A DNA stretch of 64,000 bases from positions 310,001 through 374,000 of the forward strand of contig CAVSKZ010000002.1 of assembly GCA_963728835.1 (NCBI GenBank). Reading direction: 5' to 3'. Numbering within the stretch: the first letter of the stretch is position 1; the number at the start of each line of letters is the position of its first letter. The notes below the pieces were generated by a model. It ran no database searches. It was not told the origin of the DNA and saw nothing but the letters and a program-made list of their open reading frames with translations. Of this stretch, positions 34,887 through 43,193 are shown in pieces. The position numbers and the translations under genes are program-made. Source of the DNA: VRUE01 sp963728835. Lineage in GTDB: Bacteria; Actinomycetota; Thermoleophilia; Solirubrobacterales; 70-9.

Positions 34887-35897
34887 TTGGCTGACCTCAC
34901 CAAGCACTACGGCGAGGTGGTCGCGGTTGCGGGAATCAGCCTCGAGATCGAGGCCGGCGAGTTCTTCACGATGCTCGGCCCGTCGGGCTCGGGGAAGACG
35001 ACGACCCTGCGGATGATCGCCGGCTTCGAGGACCCGAGCGGCGGCACGATCGAGCTGGCGGGCGAGAACGTCAGCGGCGTGGCCCCGTACGACCGCGCCG
35101 TGAACACGGTCTTCCAGGACTACGCCCTCTTCCCCCACATGAGCGTGGGCGAGAACGTCGCCTATGGAATGCGCGTCGCCAAGGTCGCCGGAGAGGAGCG
35201 CGCTCGCCGCAGCGAGGAGGCGCTGGAGATGGTGCGGCTGCCGGGCTACGGCGATCGCAAGCCCGGGGAGCTCTCAGGCGGGCAGCGCCAGCGCGTCGCC
35301 CTGGCACGGGCGATCGTCAACCGGCCAAGGGTGCTGCTCCTCGACGAGCCGCTGGGTGCGCTCGACCTGAAGCTGCGCGAGCAGATGCAGGTCGAGCTGA
35401 AGGCGATCCAGGGCGAGGTCGGGATCACCTTCGTCTACGTCACCCACGACCAGGACGAGGCGCTGACGATGAGCGACCGCATCGCCGTCTTCAACCAGGG
35501 GAGGATCGAGCAGGTCAGCCCGCCGGTCGAGCTCTACGAGCACCCGGCCAGCGAGTTCGTCGCCGGTTTCGTCGGCGTCTCCAACCTGCTCGAGCGCGAC
35601 GGCTCGCGCTTCACGATCCGCCCCGAGAAGATCCAGCTGGTCGATCCCGGTGCCGCCGCCAACGGCCTGCGCACCGAGCGCGGGCGCATCGCCGGCATCG
35701 CCTATGCCGGGATGGTGACCCGCTACACGGTCGCCCTCGACGCGGGCGGGGAGCTTCAGCTCGTACGGCAAAACGTAGAAGGCGCGTCGTCAGACGAATG
35801 GCGTGCCGAGCAGGGGAGGGAGGTAATCGTCGGCTGGCGCCCGGAGCACACGGTCGCCGTCCGTGACAGTTCCACAACAGAGGAGGAATCACCGTGA
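34887..35897 (+). CDS. potA: polyamine ABC transporter ATP-binding protein
   Basis: About 336 residues. The ABC domain has Walker A LGPSGSGKTTTLRM, Q-loop NTVFQDYALFPHMSV, signature ELSGGQRQRVALARA, Walker B VLLLDEPLGALD and H-loop VYVTHDQDEAL. A C-terminal TOBE-like regulatory domain (residues about 235-330, FTIRPEKIQLVD and VTRYTVALDAGG) is typical of PotA. It powers uptake by PotB/PotC. TTG at 34887 is the first usable start, but the frame upstream reads VAATPDIR, which looks like real PotA N-terminus, and an ATG sits one base out of frame at 34861, so a one-base deletion may hide the true start. A four-gene operon potA-D-B-C follows. Confidence 0.92.
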   Translation: MADLTKHYGEVVAVAGISLEIEAGEFFTMLGPSGSGKTTTLRMIAGFEDPSGGTIELAGENVSGVAPYDRAVNTVFQDYALFPHMSVGENVAYGMRVAKVAGEERARRSEEALEMVRLPGYGDRKPGELSGGQRQRVALARAIVNRPRVLLLDEPLGALDLKLREQMQVELKAIQGEVGITFVYVTHDQDEALTMSDRIAVFNQGRIEQVSPPVELYEHPASEFVAGFVGVSNLLERDGSRFTIRPEKIQLVDPGAAANGLRTERGRIAGIAYAGMVTRYTVALDAGGELQLVRQNVEGASSDEWRAEQGREVIVGWRPEHTVAVRDSSTTEEESP

Positions 35898-37090
35898 GAA
35901 CGAAAGACGCACACCCGGCACGGATGGCCTGGCTGATCGCCGCGGGCCTGCTGGCCTTCATGCTCTTGCTCGCCGGCTGCGGCTCGAGTGACGACGACAC
36001 GACGACGGGCGGTGGCGACGAGCTGCAGCAGGTCGGCAAAGGCGAGGGTCAGGTCGACCTGATCTCCTGGGCCGGCTACGTCGAACCGGAATGGGTCAAG
36101 CCCTTCGAACAGAAGACCGGCTGCAAGGTCAACAACAAGGTCGCCGGCACCTCCGACGAAATGGTGCAGCTGATGCGGACCGGCGAATACGACGGGGTCT
36201 CGGCCTCGGGCAATGCCACCGCCCGGCTGGTCGAAGGCGACGACGTCGACCCGGTCAACGTCAGCCTCGTCCCGAACTACGAGACCGTCTTCTCCGACCT
36301 CAAGGACCAGCCCTACAACACCTTCGACGGCCAGCCCTACGGCATACCCCACGGCCGCGGGGCGAACCTGCTGATGTGGAACAGCGACTCGGTGACGCCC
36401 GAACCGAAATCCTGGAACGTGACGCTCGACCCCGAAGTCGCGTCCAAGTACAAAGGCAAGATCAGCCAGTACGACGACCCGATGTCGATCGCCGAAGCGG
36501 CGGTCTACCTGAAAGCCCACCAGCCCGATCTCGCAATCGAAGACCCCTACGAGCTGAACGACGAGCAGTTCGAAGCGGCCGTGCAGCTGATGAAAGAACA
36601 GCGGTCGCTGGTCGGCGAATACTGGTCCGAAGCCGAAAAGCAGATCTCCTCCTTTGCCAGCGGCGACATCGAGGTTGGGACGACGTGGCAGTACCAGTAC
36701 TTCCTGCTCAAGGAAGAAGGCAAACCGGTCGCGGCCAGCCCGGCGAGCCAGGGCTTCCTGCCCGAAGAGGGTGCGACCGGCTGGTCCGACACCTGGATGA
36801 TCAGTTCCGAAGCCGCGCATCCGAACTGCATGTACATGTGGATGGACTGGATCATCGAACCGAAGGCGAACGCCCAGGTGGCGGAATACTTCGGCGAGGC
36901 GCCGGCGCAGGAACTGGCCTGCGAGAAAACCGCAAACCCGGACTTCTGCGCTGAATACCACGCGGAAGAACCCAATTTCTGGAAACGCGTCTACTACTGG
37001 AAGACCCCGCTCGCCGACTGCGGCAACGGGTCCGAAGACTGTAAGGACTACAACGACTGGGTCCAGGCCTGGACCTCGATCAAGGGTTGA
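35894..37090 (+). CDS. potD: polyamine-binding lipoprotein
   Basis: 398 residues. Lipobox LLLAGCGSSDDD after a hydrophobic helix marks a lipoprotein signal. The body matches PotD-type periplasmic-binding folds: VDLISWAGYVEPEWVKPFE, AGTSDEMVQLMRTGEYDGV and YGIPHGRGANLLMWN. Family members bind spermidine or putrescine outside the membrane. The C-terminal part is rich in Trp, Glu and Cys (four Cys near the end), perhaps forming disulfides. GTG start 35894 overlaps the potA stop by 4 bp, and the stop overlaps potB by 4 bp. Unlike neighbours it uses many GAA and AAA codons, probably for high expression or a different origin. Confidence 0.92.
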   Translation: MRTKDAHPARMAWLIAAGLLAFMLLLAGCGSSDDDTTTGGGDELQQVGKGEGQVDLISWAGYVEPEWVKPFEQKTGCKVNNKVAGTSDEMVQLMRTGEYDGVSASGNATARLVEGDDVDPVNVSLVPNYETVFSDLKDQPYNTFDGQPYGIPHGRGANLLMWNSDSVTPEPKSWNVTLDPEVASKYKGKISQYDDPMSIAEAAVYLKAHQPDLAIEDPYELNDEQFEAAVQLMKEQRSLVGEYWSEAEKQISSFASGDIEVGTTWQYQYFLLKEEGKPVAASPASQGFLPEEGATGWSDTWMISSEAAHPNCMYMWMDWIIEPKANAQVAEYFGEAPAQELACEKTANPDFCAEYHAEEPNFWKRVYYWKTPLADCGNGSEDCKDYNDWVQAWTSIKG

Positions 37091-37941
37091 GCCAGCGGCT
37101 CGCCAAGCTGTTCCACGGGCGCCCCCGCCTTCAGGTGGGGGCGCTCCTGGCGGGCCCGGTCGGCTGGCTGGTCGTCGGCTACCTCGGCTCGCTCGCGCTC
37201 CTCCTCGTCGCCTCGCTGTGGTCGGTCAACGCCGTCAGCGGCGAGCTGGTCAAGAGCCTCAGCTTCGAGAACTTCGAAACCCTCTTCGACGAACCGGTCT
37301 ACCGCGACATCATCGGCCGCACGGTCCTGATCGCGGCGCTGGTGACGATCACCGACGCGGTCCTCGCCTTCCCGATCGCCTTCTACATGGCCAAGGTCGC
37401 GAGTCGCCGCACCAAGGCGGTCCTCGTGGTCGTCGTGCTGGTCCCCCTCTGGTCTAGCTACCTGGTCAAGGTCCTCTCCTGGCGCAACATGATCGGCAGC
37501 GGCGGCCTGATCGACTGGGCCCTCGAGCCGCTCGGCCTCAGCGGGCCCGGCCTGGGCAACACTGCCGTCTGGCTGGTGATGAGCTACCTCTGGCTGCCGT
37601 ACATGATCCTGCCGATCTTCGCCGGGCTGGAGCGCATTCCCAACTCGCTGATCAGCGCCTCCGAGGACCTCGGAGCCCGGCCCTTCACAACCTTCCGCCG
37701 CGTGATCCTGCCCCTCTCCTTCCCCGCCGTCGTCGCCGGCTCGATCTTCACCTTCGCCCTCACCCTCGGCGACTACATCACGCCGCGCCTGGTCTCCAAC
37801 AACCAGTTCATCGGCAACGTCGTCTTCAACAACATCTCCAACAACCTGCCCTTCGCCGCCGCCCTGGCGCTGGTGCCGATCGTGGTGATGATCGGCTACC
37901 TGCTGGTCGCGCGAAAGCTCGGCGCCTTCGAGCACATATAG
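37087..37941 (+). CDS. potB: polyamine ABC transporter permease PotB
   Basis: 284 residues, six predicted membrane helices. The EAA loop that contacts PotA is SASEDLGARPFTTFRRVILPLSFP, ending in the usual P-L-S-F-P. It starts TTG at 37087 overlapping the potD stop. The first helix follows PVGWLVVGYLGSLALLL. The NMIGSGGLIDWALEPLGL loop and LPYMILPIFAGLERI are conserved in PotB/PotH proteins. It forms the channel with PotC. Overlapping starts imply translational coupling. Confidence 0.92.
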   Translation: MSQRLAKLFHGRPRLQVGALLAGPVGWLVVGYLGSLALLLVASLWSVNAVSGELVKSLSFENFETLFDEPVYRDIIGRTVLIAALVTITDAVLAFPIAFYMAKVASRRTKAVLVVVVLVPLWSSYLVKVLSWRNMIGSGGLIDWALEPLGLSGPGLGNTAVWLVMSYLWLPYMILPIFAGLERIPNSLISASEDLGARPFTTFRRVILPLSFPAVVAGSIFTFALTLGDYITPRLVSNNQFIGNVVFNNISNNLPFAAALALVPIVVMIGYLLVARKLGAFEHI

Positions 37942-38790
37942 ATGAGGCTCTCGAGACGATCCACGGTCCTGCTTCGCGTCGCGGTCGGCGCAGGCCTGGC
38001 GTTCATCTACATCCCGCTGGTCGTGCTCGGCATCTACGCCTTCAACTCGAGCCGGATCCTCGAATGGCCGCCGCCCGGCCTCACCTTCGAATGGTTCCCC
38101 AAGGCGATCGAAAGCACCGCCCGCGACGCCTTCTGGACCTCGATCAAGGTCGCGCTCGCCGCCACCGCGATCGCCCTGGTGCTGGGGACGCTCGCCTCGC
38201 TGGCGGTCGCGCGACACCGCTTCTTCGGCCGCGAGACGATCTCCTTCCTCGTCGTGCTGCCGATCGCCCTGCCGGGGATCGTGACCGGAGTGGCGCTCAA
38301 CAACACCTTCACCCAGGTGCTGGGAACCGACCTCTCCCTGTTCACCGTGATCGTCGCCCACGCCACCTTCTGCATAGTCGTCGTCTACAACAACTCGATC
38401 GCGCGCCTGCGCCGGATGTCCTCCTCCTTCGAGGAGGCCTCCGCCGACCTCGGCGCCAACACCTGGCAGACCTTCCGCCACGTCACCCTGCCCAACATGC
38501 GCTCGGCGCTCGGCGCCGGCGGCCTGCTCGCCTTCGGCCTCTCCTTCGACGAGATCATCGTCACCACGTTCACGATCGGCGCCGGCGAAGAAACCCTCCC
38601 CTACTGGATCTTCAGCAACCTCTTCCGTGCCCAGGAACGCCCGATCGTCAACGCCGTCGCGGTCATCGTCGTGCTGATCTCGATCGTCCCCGTCTACCTC
38701 GCCCACCGCCTCACCCGGGAGGAGGAGGGGACGACAGCCGCTCCCGCCGGCCGCGGCGCCGTCGAGGCCGAGGCAACTGCAGTCCCTTAA
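37942..38790 (+). CDS. potC: polyamine ABC transporter permease PotC
   Basis: 282 residues, six membrane helices. The start ATG immediately follows the potB TAG. The first helix AVGAGLAFIYIPLVVLGIYAF is followed by FNSSRILEWPPPGLTFEWF, the periplasmic motif of PotC/PotI. The EAA loop is EASADLGANTWQTFRHVTLP. The C-terminal tail after HRLTREEE is short, acidic and Ala-rich. It completes the potADBC transporter and is convergent with the carboxylase gene 9 bp away, so no room exists for a separate terminator. Confidence 0.92.
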   Translation: MRLSRRSTVLLRVAVGAGLAFIYIPLVVLGIYAFNSSRILEWPPPGLTFEWFPKAIESTARDAFWTSIKVALAATAIALVLGTLASLAVARHRFFGRETISFLVVLPIALPGIVTGVALNNTFTQVLGTDLSLFTVIVAHATFCIVVVYNNSIARLRRMSSSFEEASADLGANTWQTFRHVTLPNMRSALGAGGLLAFGLSFDEIIVTTFTIGAGEETLPYWIFSNLFRAQERPIVNAVAVIVVLISIVPVYLAHRLTREEEGTTAAPAGRGAVEAEATAVP

Positions 38791-38799
38791 AGCCTCCCC

Positions 38800-40368
38800 C
38801 TAAAGCGGGATGTTGCCGTGCTTGCGCTTCGGCTGCGCGACCCGCTTGGACTGCAGCATCCGCAGCGCCCGGATCAGCTTCGGGCGGGTCTGGCGGGGCT
38901 CGATCACGTCGTCGATGTAGCCGCGCTCTGCGGCCGAGTAGGGATTGGCGAAGTGTGCCTTGTAGTCGTCGATCAGCTTCTGGCGGCGCTCGTCGGGCGT
39001 CGGCGAGTTGGCGAGGTCCTTGCGGTAGATGATGTTGACCGCGCCCTCCGGCCCCATCACCGCGACCTCCGCCGTGGGCCAGGCGACGTTGTAGTCGGCC
39101 AGCATGTGCTTGGAGTTCATCACGTCGTAGGCGCCGCCGTAGGCCTTGCGGGTGACGACGGTGAGCTTGGGCACGGTCGCCTCGGTGAAGGCGTAGAGCA
39201 GCTTGGCGCCGTGGCGGATGATCCCGTTCCACTCCTGGTCGGTGCCGGGCAGGAAGCCCGGCACGTCGGTGAAGGTGAGGATCGGGACGTTGTAGGCGTC
39301 GCAGGTGCGGACGAAGCGCGCTGCCTTCTCCGAGGCCTCGATGTCGAGCACGCCGGCGAGGAAGGCGGGCTGGTTGCCGACGATGCCGACCGGGAAGCCG
39401 TCGAGGCGGGAGAAGCCGCAGACGATGTTCTTGGCGAAGTGCTCGTGGACCTCGAAGAACTCCTCGTCGTCGACGATGCGCGAGATCACCTCGCGCATGT
39501 CGTAGGGCTTCGAGGGGTCGTCGGGGACGAGCGTGTCGAGGTCGGCGTCTTCGCGCTCGGGGTCGTCGGAGGGCTCGAACCGGGGCGGCGCCTCGAGGTT
39601 GTTCGAGGGCAGGAAGCTCATCAGGTAGCGCACGTCCTCGAGGCAGCTCTCCTCGTCCTCGGAAGCGAAGTGGGCGACCCCCGACTTCGAGTTGTGGCTC
39701 ATCGCCCCGCCCAGCTCCTCGAACTCGACTTCCTCGCCCGTGACCGTCTTGATCACTTCCGGCCCGGTGATGAACATGTGCGAGGTCTCCTTGACCATGA
39801 AGATGAAGTCGGTCATCGCCGGCGAGTAGACGGCGCCGCCGGCGCAGGGTCCCATGATCAGGCTGATCTGGGGGATCACGCCGGAGCACTGCACGTTGCG
39901 CACGAAGACGTCGCCGTAGGCGCCGAGCGAGACGACCCCCTCCTGGATCCGGGCGCCGCCGGAGTCGTTGATGCCGATCACCGGCGCCCCGACCTGGGCG
40001 GCGAGGTCCATCACCTTGCACATCTTCTCCGCCATCACCTCGCCGAGGCTGCCGCCGAAGACGGTGAAGTCCTGCGAGAAGACGAAGACGGTGCGGCCGT
40101 CGATCGTGCCGTGGCCGGTGACGACGGCGTCGCCCCAGGGCCGTTTCTTCTGCATCTCGAAGTCGTAGGTGCGGTGGCGGACGAAGGTGTCGAGCTCCTC
40201 GAAGGAGCCCGGGTCGAGCAGCTTTTCGACCCGCTCGCGGGCGGTCATCTTGCCCTTGGCGTGCTGCTTCTCCACCGCCTCCTCGGAGGCGGAGTGGATC
40301 GCTTCGGAGCGCAGCTCGCGCAGGTAGGCGAGCTTCTCCTCATGGGTGATCGGATTCTTCTCTCGCAT
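38800..40368 (-). CDS. acyl-CoA carboxylase carboxyltransferase (beta) subunit, propionyl-CoA type
   Basis: 522 residues with both crotonase-fold halves of a carboxyltransferase. The N-half has GKMTARERVEKLLDPGSFEEL, QDFTVFGGSLGEVMAEKMCK and GINDSGGARIQEGV. The C-half has NQPAFLAGVLDIEASEKAARF and RKAYGGAYDVMNSKHMLADY, with VPGFLPGTDQEWNGIIRHG forming the biotin site. It moves CO2 from biotin to propionyl- or acetyl-CoA; the methylmalonyl-CoA mutase gene 1 kb away favours propionyl-CoA. The ATG at 40368 (MREKNPITHEEKLAYLREL) is the family start; the frame is open to 40455 but lacks homology-like sequence. The alpha subunit is not in this window. Confidence 0.94.
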   Translation of the reverse strand: MREKNPITHEEKLAYLRELRSEAIHSASEEAVEKQHAKGKMTARERVEKLLDPGSFEELDTFVRHRTYDFEMQKKRPWGDAVVTGHGTIDGRTVFVFSQDFTVFGGSLGEVMAEKMCKVMDLAAQVGAPVIGINDSGGARIQEGVVSLGAYGDVFVRNVQCSGVIPQISLIMGPCAGGAVYSPAMTDFIFMVKETSHMFITGPEVIKTVTGEEVEFEELGGAMSHNSKSGVAHFASEDEESCLEDVRYLMSFLPSNNLEAPPRFEPSDDPEREDADLDTLVPDDPSKPYDMREVISRIVDDEEFFEVHEHFAKNIVCGFSRLDGFPVGIVGNQPAFLAGVLDIEASEKAARFVRTCDAYNVPILTFTDVPGFLPGTDQEWNGIIRHGAKLLYAFTEATVPKLTVVTRKAYGGAYDVMNSKHMLADYNVAWPTAEVAVMGPEGAVNIIYRKDLANSPTPDERRQKLIDDYKAHFANPYSAAERGYIDDVIEPRQTRPKLIRALRMLQSKRVAQPKRKHGNIPL

Positions 40369-40416
40369 CGAGCGCGGGAGTCTATTTCGGCGGGTCGAGC
40401 CGTGTCCCGAGACGAC

Positions 40417-40442
40417 GGAGGGCCCGCCGAAGCGGGCCCTCC
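40417..40442 (-). terminator. hairpin terminator after the decapeptide-repeat gene
   Basis: GGAGGGCCCGC (40417-40427), loop CGAA, perfect complement 40432-40442. It lies 29 bp beyond the stop of the minus-strand gene 40471-41100 and upstream of the carboxylase start. Confidence 0.7.
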
Positions 40443-40470
40443 GAACCCCGGTCATGGGGCAGAATCGTGC

Positions 40471-41100
40471 CTAGAGTTCGGCGCAGACCACGAAGGCCTC
40501 GATCGACCAGTCCCCGTAGGGCCCGCCACCGGTCTCGTGCGCGAAAGCCGACCAGCCGGTGCGCTGGGAGCCGCTGGAGAACGGGCTCGAGCCGGTGACC
40601 GCGACGTCGGCGAGTTCGCCGCTGAGGCGAACGCCGCCGCTGATCGCGAGCTTGCCGCTCGGACAGCTGGCGGTGACCGTCTTGGACTGTTCGGTGTTTT
40701 CGCCGCTGGTCGCGCTCTCGTAGACGATGTTCCTGACCAGCTGAGCGAGGAAGCTGGGAGCGAGCTTGCTACTGCTCACCGCACCGTTCTTCAGCTTCGC
40801 TTCGGTGACGACGCCGCCGCCGAGCTGGCCCGAGCGGACCGAGCCGCTGGCGAGCTGGCTGGAACCGATCGTCGCAGGGGCGATCTTCGCCCCGGTGACC
40901 GCGCCGTTGCGCAGCTTCGGCGTGGTCACCGCGCCGTTCTTGAGCTTGGCAGTCGTCACTGCGCCGTTCCCGATGTGCTGCGACTTGACCGACTTCTTGG
41001 CCAGTTTCGTCGCGGCGTAGGCGCCGCCGCCCAGCGCCACGAACAGCGCGACGCAGGCCAGCACGGTGGCCGGATTCAGGTGCCTCTTGAGTAGCTTCAA
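40471..41100 (-). CDS. secreted/surface protein with decapeptide A-V-T repeats (copy 3)
   Basis: 209 residues, third member of the repeat family. MKLLKRHLNPATVLACVA leads into a hydrophobic helix LFVALGGGAYAATKLA. Then about eight decapeptide-type units follow (GNGAVTTAKL, KNGAVTTPKL, RNGAVTGAKI, LASGSVRSGQL and others). The C-terminal domain of about 95 residues has two Cys (TASCPSGK and FVVCAEL) at its ends, probably one disulfide, and is beta-rich. This N-terminal LxxHLNPATVLAxxALFVALGG is a recurrent Solirubrobacterales pattern, differing from the YANVMSxIAVFL version at 7.4-8.9 kb. TTG start at 41100 follows GAGGAAC. Function unknown. Confidence 0.8.
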   Translation of the reverse strand: MKLLKRHLNPATVLACVALFVALGGGAYAATKLAKKSVKSQHIGNGAVTTAKLKNGAVTTPKLRNGAVTGAKIAPATIGSSQLASGSVRSGQLGGGVVTEAKLKNGAVSSSKLAPSFLAQLVRNIVYESATSGENTEQSKTVTASCPSGKLAISGGVRLSGELADVAVTGSSPFSSGSQRTGWSAFAHETGGGPYGDWSIEAFVVCAEL

Positions 41101-41121
41101 CTCGGGTTCCTCTCGTTCGTT

Positions 41122-41334
41122 TCAGGCGCCGAACGGCTGCTTGCGCGGCTCGGCCAGGTCATCCAAGATTCGCTCCAGATCGGTCTCGGCGAGACCCGAG
41201 TCGCGGCCAGCGCGCAGTTCCACCCGCGTGCCGAAGCCCTTCTCGGCCATCGTCACCTCGACCCCTTCCACGGCGGCGACGAGCTCCGCCAGCTCGGGCT
41301 CGGACTTCATCAGCGTCCGCGAGACCTCGATCAT
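41122..41334 (-). CDS. small protein, unknown function
   Basis: 70 residues starting MIEVSRTLMKSEPELAELV. It is acidic with a predicted helix-strand-strand-helix pattern: ELAELVAAVEGVEVTM, GFGTRVELRAG, then LAETDLERILDDLAEP. I considered an acyl-CoA carboxylase epsilon subunit because of the location, but the sequence lacks the usual epsilon N-terminus, so no function is claimed. It is 69 bp after the mutase gene and 21 bp before the repeat-protein gene, all on the minus strand. No Cys or membrane segment. Confidence 0.55.
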   Translation of the reverse strand: MIEVSRTLMKSEPELAELVAAVEGVEVTMAEKGFGTRVELRAGRDSGLAETDLERILDDLAEPRKQPFGA

Positions 41335-41403
41335 GCGCCCCGCTTCAACCGCAGTGCGACAGTTCCTCCCCAGTCTGGACGCCTGGGCGAGTCCGTTCAG
41401 CGG

Positions 41404-43029
41404 CTAGAAGAACGCGCCGCCCTTGTACTCGCCGAAGACGTCGCGCATGGCGCCGCAGACCTCGCCGATCGAGGCGTCGGCGGCGAGCGCGGCGCGAATC
41501 GGGCGGAGGAGGTTGCCGTCGCCGCGGGCCACGTCGCGCAGGGACTCGAGCTTCGCCTCGACTGCCGGCTGATCGCGGGACTCCTTGAACGTCTTCAGGC
41601 GAGCCAGCTGGCGCTCCTCGGCCTCGGGGTCGACGCGGAGGATGTCGACGTCGTCGACCTGGTCGGTGACGTATTTGTTGACGCCGACGATGACGTCCTG
41701 GCCGGACTTGTAGCGCTCGTGGTAGGAGTGCGCGGACTCCTCGATCTCGCGCTGCATGAACTCCAGCGCCTCGACCGAGCCGCCCATCCCCTCGACCTTC
41801 CCCATCAGCTCCCAGGAGCGGGCTTCGATCTCGTCGGTCAGCGACTCGACGAAGTAGGACCCGGCGAAGGGGTCGACCGTGTCGGCGGCACCCGACTCGT
41901 GGGCGATCACCTGCTGGGTGCGCAGGGCGATCCGGGCCGAGCGCTCGGTCGGCAGCGCCAGCGCCTCGTCGAAGCCGTTGGTGTGCAGGCTCTGGGTACC
42001 GCCGCAGACGGCGGCGAAGCCCTGCAGGGCGACGCGGATGATGTTGACCTCCGGCTGCTGGGCCTGCAGCGTCACGCCTCCGGTCTGGGTGTGGAAGCGG
42101 ATCTTCATCGAGTTGGGGTTCTCGGCACCGAACCGCTCGGCGACGATCTTCGCCCACATCCGCCGCACCGCGCGGAACTTGGCGATCTCCTGGAAGACGT
42201 TGTTGTGGCCGTTGAAGAAGAAGGCGAGGCGGGGGGCGAACTCGTCGATCTTCAGGCCACGCTCCAGCGCAGCTTCGACGTAGGCGATCGCGTTGGAGAG
42301 CGTGAAGGCGACCTCCTGCACCGCCGAGCAGCCCTTCTCGCGGATGTGGTACCCGGAGATCGAGATCGTGTTCCATTTCGGCACGTTCTCGTGGCAGTAC
42401 TCGAAGATGTCCGTCGTCAGCCGCATCGTCGGCTCCGGCGGGTAGATGTAGTTGCCGCGCGCCATGTACTCCTTCAGCACGTCGTTTTGGACCGTGCCGC
42501 GCAGCTTCTGCGACGGGACGCCCTGCTCCTCGCCGACCAGCTCGTAGAGCAGCAGCAGGATCGCCGCCGGCGCGTTGATCGTCATCGAGGTCGAGACGCC
42601 GTCCAGCGGGATCTGCTCGAAGCAGATCCGCATGTCCTCGATCGTGTCGATCGGGACGCCGGTGCGCCCGACCTCGCCCCGGCAGAGCGGGTCGTCGGAG
42701 TCGCGGCCGAGCTGGGTCGGCAGGTCGAAGGCCATCGAGAGGCCGGTGGACCCATGTTCGATCAGGTAGCGATAGCGCTCGTTGGTGTCCTCGGGCGTGG
42801 CGAAGCCGGCGTACTGGCGCATCGTCCAGAGCCGGTCGCGGTACATGCCGTCGTGGATGCCGCGCGTGAAGGGGGGCGCGCCCGGCTCGCCCAGGCGCTC
42901 CTCCAGGCGTGGAGCGACGTCCTCCTCGTCATAAACACGCTGGATCTCGATGCCGGAGTCGGTGAACACGCGCTCGTCGTCGGGGCCGACGAGGGGCGCG
43001 ATCGTGCGATGGGTCTCTTCTGTGGCCAT
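41404..43029 (-). CDS. acyl-CoA (methylmalonyl-CoA) mutase large subunit, catalytic domain only
   Basis: 541 residues covering the TIM-barrel substrate domain: QYAGFATPEDTNERYRYL, GLSMAFDLPTQLGRDSDD, GRTGVPIDTIEDM, LRGTVQNDVLKEYMARG, IRFHTQTGGVTLQAQQPEVN and QSLHTNGFDEALALPTERSA, all typical of MCM. The C-terminal B12-binding domain (DxHxxG) is absent, so a separate small subunit must supply it; none is in the window. It interconverts methylmalonyl-CoA and succinyl-CoA, or a branched analogue. ATG 43029 (MATEETHRTIAP) is chosen over upstream frame extensions. With the carboxylase beta gene it implies propionyl-CoA use. Confidence 0.93.
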   Translation of the reverse strand: MATEETHRTIAPLVGPDDERVFTDSGIEIQRVYDEEDVAPRLEERLGEPGAPPFTRGIHDGMYRDRLWTMRQYAGFATPEDTNERYRYLIEHGSTGLSMAFDLPTQLGRDSDDPLCRGEVGRTGVPIDTIEDMRICFEQIPLDGVSTSMTINAPAAILLLLYELVGEEQGVPSQKLRGTVQNDVLKEYMARGNYIYPPEPTMRLTTDIFEYCHENVPKWNTISISGYHIREKGCSAVQEVAFTLSNAIAYVEAALERGLKIDEFAPRLAFFFNGHNNVFQEIAKFRAVRRMWAKIVAERFGAENPNSMKIRFHTQTGGVTLQAQQPEVNIIRVALQGFAAVCGGTQSLHTNGFDEALALPTERSARIALRTQQVIAHESGAADTVDPFAGSYFVESLTDEIEARSWELMGKVEGMGGSVEALEFMQREIEESAHSYHERYKSGQDVIVGVNKYVTDQVDDVDILRVDPEAEERQLARLKTFKESRDQPAVEAKLESLRDVARGDGNLLRPIRAALAADASIGEVCGAMRDVFGEYKGGAFF

Positions 43030-43094
43030 GCCGACAGGATATGCGGGTATCCCGTGCGCTTGCGGCCGACCGGAACATTGCGGCCAATTACGGT

Positions 43095-43122
43095 TTGTGG
43101 AGGTGCGAGCCGGGAATAATCT
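43095..43122 (+). promoter_or_regulatory. possible promoter of the HtaA-like gene
   Basis: TTGTGG (43095-43100), 16-nt spacer, TAATCT (43117-43122), 72 bp before the ATG at 43194. The spacer is slightly short and the -35 imperfect, so this is a candidate only. Confidence 0.35.
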
Positions 43123-43193
43123 TGGCTGCAAATCGACATGCCGTAAGTCGCCAATCGGGGCAGCAGGGGGCGGCAGCAAAACGGAGGATCGAT

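Noticed and set aside
38818..41094. Plus-strand open frame of about 758 codons
   Set aside because: It is antisense to the carboxylase and repeat-protein genes, with no motifs, and it reads through a terminator.
41122..41334. Acyl-CoA carboxylase epsilon subunit
   Set aside because: Size and location fit, but the sequence lacks the usual epsilon N-terminal pattern, so the function is left open.
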